From positions 1-49,102 of the forward strand of contig CBFGWL010000010.1 in assembly GCA_965652565.1 (NCBI GenBank): a stretch of 49,102 bases of DNA, read 5' to 3'. Both the position numbers and the translations under genes were made by a program. Of the stretch, positions 1 through 8,053 are shown one piece after another; positions within the stretch are counted from its first letter, which is position 1; each line of letters starts with the position of its first letter. Origin of the DNA: RSA11 sp965652565. GTDB taxonomy: Bacteria; Actinomycetota; Thermoleophilia; Solirubrobacterales; 70-9. The notes under the pieces were generated by a model, which had not been told where the DNA came from, searched no databases, and saw nothing but the letters and a program-made list of their open reading frames with translations.

Positions 1-7
1 GGCCGCG

Positions 8-148
8 CGAACCCGCGATCTCGTCACGCAGCGCAACGGAATCACCGCTTCGATCCAAGCCCTTCCGCGAACCCGCGATCTCGTCACATAAGGGAGCGAG
101 ATCCCGGGTTCGATCGCAAACCGAGAGTCGAACCTGCAATCCCGTCAC
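8..148. repeat. Degenerate 60-bp palindromic intergenic repeats (array A)
   Basis: The 20-base string CGAACCCGCGATCTCGTCAC occurs at 8-27 and again at 68-87, exactly 60 bp apart, and a decayed copy begins at 129. In the second unit the left arm (68-83) faces an inverted arm at 97-112 (14 of 16 positions complementary, 13-nt loop), so the unit can fold as a hairpin. The first unit has a weaker arm at 38-53. A pair of similar units with the same 60-bp period lies at 24462-24570. The array may continue upstream of the window. Confidence 0.6.
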
Positions 149-178
149 CCGCCCCCGCCGTCCGCCCGCCCCGCAAAC

Positions 179-533
179 GTTCAGCCCTGGCCGTCGGTTT
201 TCGAACACGTGGGCTGAACCTCGGTGCCGCCGGCCGCGCTCCGCGCGAGCTTCAGCCCTAGTCGCCGGAAATCGACCACGTGGGCTGAACGTCCGTGCCG
301 CCCGCCGCGCCCCATGCGACGTTCAGCCCTGGTCGCCGGTTTTCGACTACGAGGGCTGAACGTCGGGGCCGTCGCCGGCGTTTCGCGCGACGTTCAGTCC
401 TCGTCGTCGCTTTTCGAACACGTGGGCTGAACGTCCGTGCCGCCAGCTGCGTTTCGCGCGACGTTCAGCCCTGGTGGTCGGAAAACGACTACGTGGGCTA
501 AACCTCGGGGTTGCCGGGCGGCACGGCGCGTGC
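179..533. repeat. Five tandem 71-bp hairpin repeats
   Basis: Units start at 179, 250, 321, 392 and 463, an exact 71-bp period without gaps; the last unit decays after about 510. Each carries an inverted repeat, GTTCAGCCC on the left and GGGCTGAAC on the right, 23-24 nt apart (arms 179-187/211-219, 250-258/282-290, 321-329/353-361, 392-400/424-432, 463-471/495-503). Units 2, 3 and 5 also have an inner GTCG/CGAC stem; units 1 and 4 keep only part of it. The loop alternates between TTTT and AAAA forms while the stems stay fixed, which suggests selection on a hairpin. The inter-hairpin part is also recognisably repeated, so this is a tandem duplication and not a CRISPR array. Confidence 0.85.
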
Positions 534-654
534 CGTGCGCCTCGAGGCGCGCGCCGTGTGCTCCAGGCCTCACGAGAGACGCTGCGCACCCGCACCCCCG
601 AGACCTCTCTCCCTCTTACTTGCCCATTAACCCGGCCGGGGCCTGCGCCGGCGT

Positions 655-790
655 CCCTGCCCCGCCGCCACGAACGCCCGCGCTACCCGACGCCGCACCC
701 GCGCACCCGCCCCTGCCCCGCCGCCACGAACGCCTGGCCCACCCGCGCCCGCGCCACCACCAACGCCCGCGCGCCACCACCAACGCCCCG
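655..790. repeat. Short GC-rich direct repeats upstream of recG
   Basis: A 24-bp string is identical at 655-678 and 711-734 (56 bp apart), both ending in CCACGAACGCC. A 20-bp unit beginning GCGCCACCACCAACGCC is repeated head to tail at 751-770 and 771-790. The stretch 534-878 has no supportable gene: its open frames run through proline/arginine/alanine-rich low-complexity sequence with no family resemblance. I read it as non-coding DNA with slippage-type repeats. Confidence 0.55.
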
Positions 791-878
791 CGCCGCCCCC
801 GCCGGAGTCGCCGCCCAACCCGCCACGGCCCAGCGAACGCCGCGCTGCCATCCCGTCCGCGGCGTAGCCTCAGCAGCG

Positions 879-3080
879 ATGCCCGAAACCGCCGCAGTAG
901 CAGCCTCGCCCGCGCCCCCGCGGGCGCTCGGGAGTGGGGAGCCGCAGGAGCGCGCTGAGCTGCTCGAAGCGCCCCTGCGGTCGGCTCCCAAGCCCGAGCG
1001 GCTGGCGCGCCCGCTGACCGCGCTGCGCGGCGCCGGGCCCAAGCTCTCGGCGCTGGCCGCGAAGCTCGGGCTGCACACGATCGGGGACGTGCTGTGGCAC
1101 CTGCCGCACGGCTACCGCGACCGCAGCCGCGTGACGCGCGCCGCCGATCTGCGGATCGGAGAGGAGGCCACGCTCGCGGTCGAGGTCCGCTCGGCGCGCG
1201 TGCGGCCCACCCGTCGGCGGAATCTGAAGATCGTCGAGGCGACGGTCACCGACGGCACGGGCAGCTTCAAGGCCGTGTGGTTCAACCAAGCCTGGCTCGC
1301 CGAGCGCTTGCGGCCCGGCACGCGGATGCTGCTGAGCGGCAAGCTCGACCGCTCGGGGTTCCGGGTCTCAGCGCATGAGATCGTCGACAAGGACGGCGGC
1401 ACCGGCATCCACACGGTCGGGATCGTGCCTGTGCACTCGACCGTCGACGGCCTGCGGGCCGAGCGCATTCGCGAGTGGGCCCATCAAGCGATCGCGTTCG
1501 CCCGCGACGCACGCGAGCCGCTGCCCGCCGCTATGCGCGCGCGCCTCGGTCTGCCGCTCGCCGCCGACGCGCTCACCACCATCCACTTCCCGGAGACGAT
1601 GCCCGCGATCGAGGTCGCCCGCCGCCGCCTGGCGATCGAGGAGCTCGCGATGCACCAGGTCGCGCTTGCCGTCCGCCGCCGCGCCCGCGACGAGGCGCGC
1701 CCCGGGATCCCGTTCGACCCCCCGGGTGAGCTCACCGAACGCTGGCTGCGCTCCCTGCCGTTCGCGCCCACGGACGGCCAGCGCGAGGCGTTCGCCGAGA
1801 TCGACGCCGATCTCGCTTCCGGGCGCGCGATGCAGCGCCTGCTGATGGGCGAGGTGGGCAGCGGCAAGACCGTGGTCGCCCTCTACGCGATGCTGCGCGC
1901 GATCGAGGGCGGGCGCCAGGCCGCGCTCATGGCGCCCACGGAGACGCTCGCCGAACAGCACGCCCGCACGCTCGACCAGCTGCTCGCCAACGAGCAGGTC
2001 TCGTTCACCCTGCTCACCGGCTCGACCCCGGTGGCCGCGCGCCGTGACGCGCTCGAGAAGCTGCGCACGGGCGAGCTCGGGATGGTCGTCGGCACGCACG
2101 CGCTGATCGAGCCCGACGTGGAGTTCGCGCGCCTCGCCGTCTGCGTGGTGGACGAACAGCACCGCTTCGGCGTGCGGCAGCGCGCCGCGCTCGACGCGAA
2201 GGGGCCGCGCGCAACCGCCGACGGCCCCGCCGCGGCCCCGCACGTGCTGCACATGACCGCGACGCCCATCCCGCGCACGCTCTCGCTCACCGCGTACGGC
2301 GATCTCGACACGACGGTGCTGCGCGAGCTGCCCGCCGGCCGCCAGCCCGTGAAGACATGGGTGGTGGGAGAGGAGCGCCGCTCCGGCGCCTACGAGTTCG
2401 TCCGCGAGCGTCTGCGCGAGGGACGGCAGGCCTACTTCGTCTGCCCGCTCGTCGAGGGCTCGGACAAGCTGGAGGCGAAGGCTGCCGCCGAGGAGGCCGA
2501 GCGGCTCGCGCGCGGCGAGTTCGCGGATTTCGAGGTCGAGCTGCTCCACGGCCAGATGCACCCGCGGGAGAAGGCCGCCGCGATGGAGCGCTTCGCGAGC
2601 GGCGCCGCGCACGTGCTCGTCGCCACCACGGTGATCGAGGTGGGGATCGACGTGCCGAACGCCACGGTGATGGTGATCGAGGGGGCGGAGCGCTACGGGA
2701 TCTCGCAGCTCCACCAGCTCCGCGGGCGCGTGGGCCGCGGCGCGCACGAGTCCTACTGCATCCTCTTCGGCGACCCCACCTCGGAGACCGCGCGCCGGCG
2801 CCTCGAGGCGATCGCCAAGGAGCGCGACGGCTTCAAGCTCGCGGAGATCGACCTGACCCTGCGCGGCGAGGGCGAGATCCTGGGGACGAGGCAGAGCGGC
2901 CTGCCGGAGTTCCGCGCGGCGCAGCTGCCCGAGGACGGAGAGCTTCTCGTCGCCGCCCGGCGCGAGGTCCTCGCCCTGATCCGCGAGCACGAGGCGTTTG
3001 AGGCGCCTGAGCTCGCGCCGCTACTGGACGCCGCGCGCGAGCGCTTCGGCGACGAGCGCGAGCAGGGGATCGTCGCTTGA
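879..3080 (+). CDS. recG: ATP-dependent DNA helicase RecG
   Basis: RecG remodels stalled replication forks and processes D-loops and R-loops. The 733-aa product has the N-terminal wedge/OB domain (to about residue 290), then a superfamily 2 helicase core. Visible motifs are the P-loop GEVGSGKT, the DEQHRFG Walker B box, MTATPIPRT, TTVIEVGIDVPNA and the QLRGRVGRG box. The reading frame stays open far upstream (to 474), but that part is low-complexity and overlaps the repeats, so the ATG at 879 was chosen; it gives a normal RecG length. The stop overlaps the TTG start of rsmD (TTGA), so the two are translationally coupled. Confidence 0.95.
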   Translation: MPETAAVAASPAPPRALGSGEPQERAELLEAPLRSAPKPERLARPLTALRGAGPKLSALAAKLGLHTIGDVLWHLPHGYRDRSRVTRAADLRIGEEATLAVEVRSARVRPTRRRNLKIVEATVTDGTGSFKAVWFNQAWLAERLRPGTRMLLSGKLDRSGFRVSAHEIVDKDGGTGIHTVGIVPVHSTVDGLRAERIREWAHQAIAFARDAREPLPAAMRARLGLPLAADALTTIHFPETMPAIEVARRRLAIEELAMHQVALAVRRRARDEARPGIPFDPPGELTERWLRSLPFAPTDGQREAFAEIDADLASGRAMQRLLMGEVGSGKTVVALYAMLRAIEGGRQAALMAPTETLAEQHARTLDQLLANEQVSFTLLTGSTPVAARRDALEKLRTGELGMVVGTHALIEPDVEFARLAVCVVDEQHRFGVRQRAALDAKGPRATADGPAAAPHVLHMTATPIPRTLSLTAYGDLDTTVLRELPAGRQPVKTWVVGEERRSGAYEFVRERLREGRQAYFVCPLVEGSDKLEAKAAAEEAERLARGEFADFEVELLHGQMHPREKAAAMERFASGAAHVLVATTVIEVGIDVPNATVMVIEGAERYGISQLHQLRGRVGRGAHESYCILFGDPTSETARRRLEAIAKERDGFKLAEIDLTLRGEGEILGTRQSGLPEFRAAQLPEDGELLVAARREVLALIREHEAFEAPELAPLLDAARERFGDEREQGIVA

Positions 3081-3592
3081 GGGTCGTCGCGGGCGAGCTG
3101 GGCGGAAGGCGGCTGCGCGCCCCCGCCGGCACCGCCGTGCGACCCACGTCCGACCGGGCGCGCGAGGCGCTCTTCTCGATGCTGGGCGACGTGAGCGGTC
3201 TGCGCGTCCTCGATCTCTTCGCCGGCACGGGGGCGCTTGCCATCGAGGCGCTCTCGCGCGGCGCCGCTTCCGCCGTGCTCGTCGACAAGCAGCCGCGCTA
3301 CGCCCGCGAGAACATCAAAGAGCTCGGCTTGGACGATCGCGCGAGGGTCGTGCGGGCCGATGTGATCGCGTTTCTGCGCAGGGATCCGGAGCCCTACCGG
3401 CTGATCCTCTGCGATCCGCCCTATAGACTCGCGCCGCGTCTTGAGGCCGATCTGCGACAGCTGCTTCCGGCTTGGCTCGCCCCCGGCGGACGGGTCGTTG
3501 TCGAGAGCCATGCCAGGGAACCGATCGACCTCGGGCTCGACCTCGAGCGCGAACGCCGCTACGGCGAAGCGCTTCTGAGGATCTGGAGGTGA
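3077..3592 (+). CDS. rsmD: 16S rRNA (guanine966-N2)-methyltransferase RsmD
   Basis: A SAM-dependent methyltransferase of 171 aa expected to methylate G966 of 16S rRNA during 30S assembly. Motif I is seen as LDLFAGTGALAIEAL and the catalytic N-methyltransferase motif as CDPPYRL, both in the usual places for the family. It starts at TTG 3077, inside the recG stop codon. The recG-rsmD-coaD order is common in bacteria and supports the call. Confidence 0.93.
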   Translation: MRVVAGELGGRRLRAPAGTAVRPTSDRAREALFSMLGDVSGLRVLDLFAGTGALAIEALSRGAASAVLVDKQPRYARENIKELGLDDRARVVRADVIAFLRRDPEPYRLILCDPPYRLAPRLEADLRQLLPAWLAPGGRVVVESHAREPIDLGLDLERERRYGEALLRIWR

Positions 3593-3655
3593 GGCTGTGA
3601 TGCGGAGTCCAATGGACGAAGATCAACTGCGCCGCCAGGAGGGGCGACCGACCCG

Positions 3656-4165
3656 ATGAGCGATCAAAACCAACGCGTAGCTATCTGTCCGGGCACCTAC
3701 GACCCCGTGACGAACGGGCACTTGGACGTGATCGCGCGCGCCTCGCGCGTGTTCGACCGCGTCGTGGTGGGGGTGGTCGGCCAGGCGATTCGCAAGCAGC
3801 CGCCGATGTTCACCGCGCAGGAGCGCAAGGGGTTCATCGAGCGCGCCATCGCCGAGCAGAAGCTCGAGAACGTGGAGGTCGAGGTCTTCACGAACCTGCT
3901 CGTCGATTTCGCCCGCTCGCACGGGGCGACCGCGATCGTCAAGGGCCTGCGGGCCATCTCCGACTTCGAGTACGAGTTCGAGATGAACCAGCTCAACCGC
4001 AAGGCTGCGCCCGACATCGAGTCCGTCTACATCTTCGCCGCCGCCGAGTACAGCTTCGTGCGCTCCACGGGCGTCAAGGAGATGGCGACGTTCGGCGGCC
4101 CGCTCGACGATCTCGTTCCGCGTGAGGTCGCCGAGGCTCTCGAGGCCCGTCTGAGTCGGGATTAG
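3656..4165 (+). CDS. coaD: Phosphopantetheine adenylyltransferase CoaD
   Basis: Catalyses the penultimate step of coenzyme A synthesis, joining ATP and 4'-phosphopantetheine to give dephospho-CoA. The 169-aa product has the nucleotidyltransferase signature GTYDPVTNGH (T/HxGH) near residue 20, the KGLRAISDFEYE segment and EYSFVRSTGVKE, all typical of the family. It follows rsmD after 63 nt. Length is normal (about 160-170 aa). Confidence 0.96.
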   Translation: MSDQNQRVAICPGTYDPVTNGHLDVIARASRVFDRVVVGVVGQAIRKQPPMFTAQERKGFIERAIAEQKLENVEVEVFTNLLVDFARSHGATAIVKGLRAISDFEYEFEMNQLNRKAAPDIESVYIFAAAEYSFVRSTGVKEMATFGGPLDDLVPREVAEALEARLSRD

Positions 4166-4260
4166 GAAGGCGTCAGTTTGGGCAGGAGCTTGCAACTGGA
4201 CGCCGAAATGACCGGTGTCATGCCCGCCACTTGTCCGGCGGCGTAAGCTTTCCCCAGCAA

Positions 4261-4728
4261 ATGGACGTCCTGGTCCTCATTGACAAGCTCGACGATCTGA
4301 TCCACAACGCCCGGCCGGTGCCGCTCACCGACCAGGTTCGCGTGGATCGCGAGGAGATCTATGACCTCCTCGACCAGATGCGTGCGACGATCCCCGAGGA
4401 GATCAAGCAGGCGCGCTGGATCGTGAAGGAACGCCAGGAGATGCTGGCCGAGGCCAAGCGCGAGGCCGAGCGCGTCGTCAAGGAGGCGCGCGAGCAGCAG
4501 GAGCGGCTGATCTCCGACGAGGAGGTCTACAAGCAGGCCGAGCGCGCCGCCGAGGAGATCATCGAAGACGCGCGTGAGACCGAGCGCCAGATCCGTCTGG
4601 GCGCGGAGGATTACGCCGACGAGATCCTCTCGACGCTCGAGGTCAATCTCCAGAAGTTCCTCGCGGCCGTGCAGCGCGGGCGCGATCGCCTCGCGGGCCG
4701 CGACGAAGAGCCCGTCGAGGTTCAGTAG
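4261..4728 (+). CDS. sepIVA: SepIVA-like DivIVA-family coiled-coil protein
   Basis: A 155-aa, highly charged, mostly helical protein with no enzyme motif. It has a short N-terminal segment (MDVLVLIDKLDDLIHNARPVP) followed by long heptad-rich coiled coil. The N-terminus and its place just before the DUF177-rpmF/rnc-smc-ftsY block match mycobacterial SepIVA (Rv2927c), a DivIVA-like protein linked to septation and the intracellular membrane domain. The function is inferred from this similarity and context. A TAAGCT hexamer at 4244-4249 lies 11 nt before the ATG, and an in-frame upstream start at 4231 is less likely. It ends directly against the convergent methyltransferase. Confidence 0.75.
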   Translation: MDVLVLIDKLDDLIHNARPVPLTDQVRVDREEIYDLLDQMRATIPEEIKQARWIVKERQEMLAEAKREAERVVKEAREQQERLISDEEVYKQAERAAEEIIEDARETERQIRLGAEDYADEILSTLEVNLQKFLAAVQRGRDRLAGRDEEPVEVQ

Positions 4729-5280
4729 TCAGTCGTAGGTAGCGCGGATGACCGCGAGGTCGTCCGCCTCCCAGACCACCTCGCCCTCGCACCATGCCGC
4801 GAGGTCGCGCGCTGACGCCGGCATGTCCACGCCCTCGGTGAGCGGGGCGACTCGCTGCTCGGGCGGCACGTCGACTACGTCGCCGATCACCAGCGACCGC
4901 GACTGCTCGCGGACGCGGCGGAAGAGGTCGCGCTTGCGCTCGTGGTCGAGCTCGTGCACGACCAGCACGGCGATCACGAGGTCCCAGGGCCCGTCGGGCA
5001 GCGGGTCCTCGATGCGCCCCAAACGCATCTCCTCCCAGCCGAGCTGGCGGGCGTGGAAGACCATCTCGGGGCTCGCGTCCAGACCGGTGATCCGGCACTC
5101 GGGGTAGCGCTCCCAGATTCGCTCGGTGGTCTCGGCGGTGCCGAAGCCGAGCTCGAGCACGCGCTCGGGCGGAAACGGGATCGCGTCGATCGCGGCGGCC
5201 TGGAGCTCCTCGTAGCGCGGGATCTCAGCGCGGATCTCGTCGCGGTAGGTGCTGGGGTTCCACTGGGCCTGATGGTTCAC
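4729..5280 (-). CDS. Class I SAM-dependent methyltransferase
   Basis: A 183-aa Rossmann-fold methyltransferase of unknown substrate. Motif I appears as LELGFGTAETTERI, followed by the acidic motif II GLDASPEMV and a motif IV-like PWDLVIAVLVVHEL. The glycine-rich loop is slightly unusual (GFGTAET in place of GCGTG). It is transcribed against its neighbours: the stop abuts the sepIVA-like stop, and the start faces yceD across 22 bp. It looks like an insertion into an otherwise conserved cluster. Small-molecule methylation is more likely than RNA, but this cannot be settled. Confidence 0.82.
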   Translation of the reverse strand: MNHQAQWNPSTYRDEIRAEIPRYEELQAAAIDAIPFPPERVLELGFGTAETTERIWERYPECRITGLDASPEMVFHARQLGWEEMRLGRIEDPLPDGPWDLVIAVLVVHELDHERKRDLFRRVREQSRSLVIGDVVDVPPEQRVAPLTEGVDMPASARDLAAWCEGEVVWEADDLAVIRATYD

Positions 5281-5302
5281 GTCTCACTCGCTACAGTCGG
5301 AG

Positions 5303-5827
5303 ATGGTGGCGGGCGCATTGAACACGATCGATCTTGATCGGCTCGCCCTGAAGCCGGGGCAGGGCCGCCGCCTGGACGTCGAGGTCGCGTCCGACGAGCT
5401 GGCCCTCGGCGGTCAAACCTACGGCGTCGAGGCCGGCGCGATCGCGGCGCGTCTGGAGATCTCCCGCACGAGCGCGGGACACGCCATGCACCTGACGTTC
5501 GCGAGCAAGCTGCACGGCCCGTGCATGCGGTGCCTGGCGGACGCGAACTTCGAGGTGTCCGTTGACGCCCGCGAGATCGACCACCCCGGCGCCTCCGACG
5601 AGGAGCTCACGAGCCCCTACGTCGACGCCGGCACGCTCGACATCGGCTCGTGGGCGCACGACGCGCTGGTCCTGGCGCTGCCGCAGACACTGCTCTGCCG
5701 CGCGGACTGCGCCGGGCTCTGCCCGGTCTGCGGCGAGTCGCTCAACGACGTGGACCCCGAGACCCACGTCCACGAGAAGGAGCCGGACCCGCGCTGGGCG
5801 AAGCTGCGCGAGCTCAAGCTCGACTGA
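5303..5827 (+). CDS. yceD: DUF177 (YceD) family protein
   Basis: DUF177/YceD proteins are normally encoded just before rpmF and are linked to 23S rRNA accumulation; the molecular role is not well established. The 174-aa product has the conserved centre CMRCL and the C-terminal cysteine pattern LCRADCAGLCPVCGESLN (about residues 130-148), likely zinc-binding in actinobacterial members. A TACAGT hexamer at 5292-5297 ends 5 nt before the ATG. A TetR gene now separates it from rpmF. Confidence 0.88.
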   Translation: MVAGALNTIDLDRLALKPGQGRRLDVEVASDELALGGQTYGVEAGAIAARLEISRTSAGHAMHLTFASKLHGPCMRCLADANFEVSVDAREIDHPGASDEELTSPYVDAGTLDIGSWAHDALVLALPQTLLCRADCAGLCPVCGESLNDVDPETHVHEKEPDPRWAKLRELKLD

Positions 5828-5840
5828 CTCCGGCCGGGCT

Positions 5841-5846
5841 TACGAT
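5841..5846 (+). promoter_or_regulatory. Putative -10 element of the tetR gene (leaderless)
   Basis: TACGAT ends 6 nt before the GTG start at 5853. No clear -35 is visible. The same geometry recurs at many operon heads in this window. Confidence 0.45.
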
Positions 5847-5852
5847 CACAGC

Positions 5853-6464
5853 GTGAACCCGGTCTCCAACGCCGAGCTCTCGGCGGCCCGCCGTCGCGAG
5901 GCCGAGGCCTCGATCATGGCCGCCACCGAGTCGCTGCTCGCCGAGGGCAACGCCTACGCCGAGCTCTCCGTCGAGCGCATCGCCGCCGCCGCGGGGCGGT
6001 CGCGTACGGCGTTCTACCTCTACTTCCGGGACAAGCGCGAGCTGCTCGTACGGCTCACCGAGAAGGTCGCCGAGGAGCTCTACGGGATCGCCGAGCGCTG
6101 GTGGGCCGGCGCCGACGCGCGCGCTGAGCTGCGCCCGACGACCGAGGCGATCCTCGCCACGTACACGCGTCACGCCGACCTGTTGCGGGCCGTGATCGAG
6201 ACCTCCACCTACGACGAGAGCATGGGGGAGTTCTGGCGCGGCCTGGTCGGGCGCTTCGTGGATGCCACGGAGGAGCGCCTGCGCCGCGACGGCTTCGCGG
6301 CGCGCACAGCCGCCGGGATGGCCTTCGCGCTCGTGTGGATGACCGAGCGGGCCTGCTACCAGCACGTCACGCACGGGCGACGCGTCCCCGACGAGGCGCT
6401 TGTGGATGCACTCGTCGAGATCTGGGAGGGCGTGCTGCCCGAGACGGGCGCCGCGAGCCGCTAA
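5853..6464 (+). CDS. TetR/AcrR family transcriptional regulator
   Basis: A 203-aa one-component repressor. The N-terminal helix-turn-helix is clear: AELSVERIAAAAGRSRTAFY followed by LYFRDKRELLVRL at about residues 34-68. The C-terminal ligand-binding domain is all-helical and resembles TetR proteins that control lipid or efflux genes, but the ligand cannot be read. The GTG at 5853 gives the expected length. The gene sits between yceD and rpmF, which are usually adjacent, so it may act on the downstream rpmF-plsX-acpP genes or be a passenger. Confidence 0.9.
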   Translation: MNPVSNAELSAARRREAEASIMAATESLLAEGNAYAELSVERIAAAAGRSRTAFYLYFRDKRELLVRLTEKVAEELYGIAERWWAGADARAELRPTTEAILATYTRHADLLRAVIETSTYDESMGEFWRGLVGRFVDATEERLRRDGFAARTAAGMAFALVWMTERACYQHVTHGRRVPDEALVDALVEIWEGVLPETGAASR

Positions 6465-6467
6465 CCT
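6462..6467 (+). promoter_or_regulatory. Putative -10 element upstream of rpmF
   Basis: TAACCT ends 11 nt before the rpmF ATG and overlaps the tetR stop codon. It would give rpmF-plsX-acpP-rnc its own promoter with a very short leader. Confidence 0.4.
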
Positions 6468-6478
6468 CTCGCCCCCGA

Positions 6479-6700
6479 ATGGCCGTCCCGAAGAAGAGGA
6501 CATCGAAAGCTCGGCGCGACAAGCGCCGCGCCACGCACAAGGTCAGCGCGCCGCGGCTGAACAACTGCCCGCGCTGCCATTCACCGCGCCTGCCCCACCG
6601 CGTGTGCCCCGTGTGCGGCACCTACGCGGGCCGCGAGGTCATCTCGCACGAGATCGGCGAGGAGTCGGTCGGGGGCGGTTCGGCCGGCGCGGAGGGCTAG
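6479..6700 (+). CDS. rpmF: 50S ribosomal protein L32
   Basis: A 73-aa basic protein starting MAVPKKRTSKARRDKRR, the hallmark N-terminus of L32, with two CxxC pairs (CPRC at about residue 30 and CPVC at about 43) forming the zinc-binding, C+ version. The C-terminus is extended by a small acidic/glycine tail. It lies 14 bp after tetR and 3 bp before plsX, matching the widespread rpmF-plsX fatty-acid/ribosome operon. Confidence 0.95.
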   Translation: MAVPKKRTSKARRDKRRATHKVSAPRLNNCPRCHSPRLPHRVCPVCGTYAGREVISHEIGEESVGGGSAGAEG

Positions 6701-6703
6701 CCC

Positions 6704-7735
6704 TTGAACGATGCCGCGGGCACGACCGTGACGGTCGCGCTCGACGGACGCGGGGTCGAGCGCGGCACCGCCACGCTGATCGCGGGCGCGCGCAAGGCTG
6801 CCGCCGACGGCATCGCGCTGCGCGTCTTCGGCGACCCGGAAGCGCTGAGCGAGCTCGCCGAGCTGCCCGCCGTGGACGTGATCGAGGCGCCGGACGAGAT
6901 CCGCAACGATGAGGAGCCCGTCGCGGCGGTGCGCCGCAAGAAGGACGCCTCGATCGTGCGTGCCGCCGCCGACGTCGCCGAGGGCAACTCCCAGGCGGTG
7001 GTGAGCGCCGGGCCCACCGGAGCGACGATGACCGCCGCGCTGTTCGCGCTGCGGCGGATCTCCGGGGTGCGCCGGCCGGCGCTGGCCCTCCAGCTCTCCG
7101 TCCCGGGGCGGGAGGGGCCGCCGACCGTGATGCTGGACGTGGGCGCGAACGCCGAGGCGCGCTCGCACGACCTCGTGCAGTTCGCCTTCATGGGCGCCTC
7201 CTTCAGCCGCGCCGTCCTCGGCGTGGCGGAGCCCCGCGTCGCGCTGCTCTCCGTCGGCGAGGAAGCCTCGAAGGGCACCCAGAACGTGATCGAGGCGCAC
7301 GGCCAGCTCGCCGATATGGATCACGTGAACTTCATCGGGAACGTCGAGGGCCGCGACCTCTTGAGCGGGGCGGCCGACGTCGTCGTCACCGACGGCTTCA
7401 CGGGCAACGTGACCCTGAAGACGCTGGAGGGCACGGCAAAGGCGGTGGCGAGCGCGGTCGGGCAGGCGGCGCGCTCGAACCCGATGGCGATGGCGGGCGG
7501 CCTGCTGCTCCGCCCGGCGCTCGGCGGCCTGCGGCGCCAGATGAACCCCGACAACACCGGCGGGGCGATCCTCCTGGGCCTGCGGGGCGTCGCGGTCGTC
7601 GGGCACGGCAGCTCCGGGGCGGACGGCGTCGCCAACGCAGTCCGGCTCGCCGCGCGCGCCGTCCGGGAGCGCGCCGTGGAGCGCACCGCGACGCTGCTCG
7701 AGGAGGCGGGGGCAATGCGCGGGGAGCCGACGTGA
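6704..7735 (+). CDS. plsX: Phosphate acyltransferase PlsX (divergent N-terminus)
   Basis: PlsX converts acyl-ACP to acyl-phosphate for phospholipid synthesis. The 343-aa product keeps the family core: SAGPTGATM (usually SAGNTGALM), VVTDGFTGNVTLKTLEG and GGAILLGLRGVAVVGHGSS. The N-terminal DAMGGDxAP motif near residue 10 is missing; the equivalent stretch reads VALDGRGVERGT. The start is TTG 6704, directly after rpmF; no better in-frame start that restores the motif is apparent. Context (rpmF, acpP) strongly supports PlsX. Confidence 0.9.
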   Translation: MNDAAGTTVTVALDGRGVERGTATLIAGARKAAADGIALRVFGDPEALSELAELPAVDVIEAPDEIRNDEEPVAAVRRKKDASIVRAAADVAEGNSQAVVSAGPTGATMTAALFALRRISGVRRPALALQLSVPGREGPPTVMLDVGANAEARSHDLVQFAFMGASFSRAVLGVAEPRVALLSVGEEASKGTQNVIEAHGQLADMDHVNFIGNVEGRDLLSGAADVVVTDGFTGNVTLKTLEGTAKAVASAVGQAARSNPMAMAGGLLLRPALGGLRRQMNPDNTGGAILLGLRGVAVVGHGSSGADGVANAVRLAARAVRERAVERTATLLEEAGAMRGEPT

Positions 7736-7748
7736 TAGGAAAAGACGG

Positions 7749-8048
7749 ATGAGCGGCACGGCCGAAACCAGCCAGCAGGGGCCCGGAGAGCCCGTCCAGT
7801 TGGATCACGACACGGTGATCGCCAAGGTGCGCGAGCACCTGAGTGAGGAGTTGCGCATCCCGCTCGACCGGATCACGGCGGAGACCGACATCCGCAAGGA
7901 CCTGGATGCCGACTCGCTCGACCTGTACGAGCTCGTCATGGAGCTGGAGGACACCTACGGGGTGAAGATGAGCGAGGAGGAGGCGGCGGAGATCCGCACC
8001 GTCGGAGACGCCGTCGATTTCGTCGTCGCCCGGCTTCCCTCCGGATGA
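7749..8048 (+). CDS. acpP: Acyl carrier protein
   Basis: A 99-aa acidic carrier protein that holds growing acyl chains on a 4'-phosphopantetheine arm. The attachment motif DADSLDLYEL is present at about residues 55-64, the serine being the modified residue. It carries an N-terminal extension of about 20 residues compared with the usual 77-80 aa. It lies 13 bp after plsX and 5 bp before rnc, as in the standard plsX-acpP-rnc order. Confidence 0.95.
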   Translation: MSGTAETSQQGPGEPVQLDHDTVIAKVREHLSEELRIPLDRITAETDIRKDLDADSLDLYELVMELEDTYGVKMSEEEAAEIRTVGDAVDFVVARLPSG

Positions 8049-8053
8049 GGTAA

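Noticed and set aside
179..533. CRISPR array
   Set aside because: The period is constant but the spacer portions are themselves repeated, the repeat core is a split inverted repeat, and there are no cas genes.
474..878. N-terminal extension of RecG to 474
   Set aside because: The extra 135 residues are low-complexity, overlap the repeat array and make RecG longer than normal; ATG 879 is preferred.
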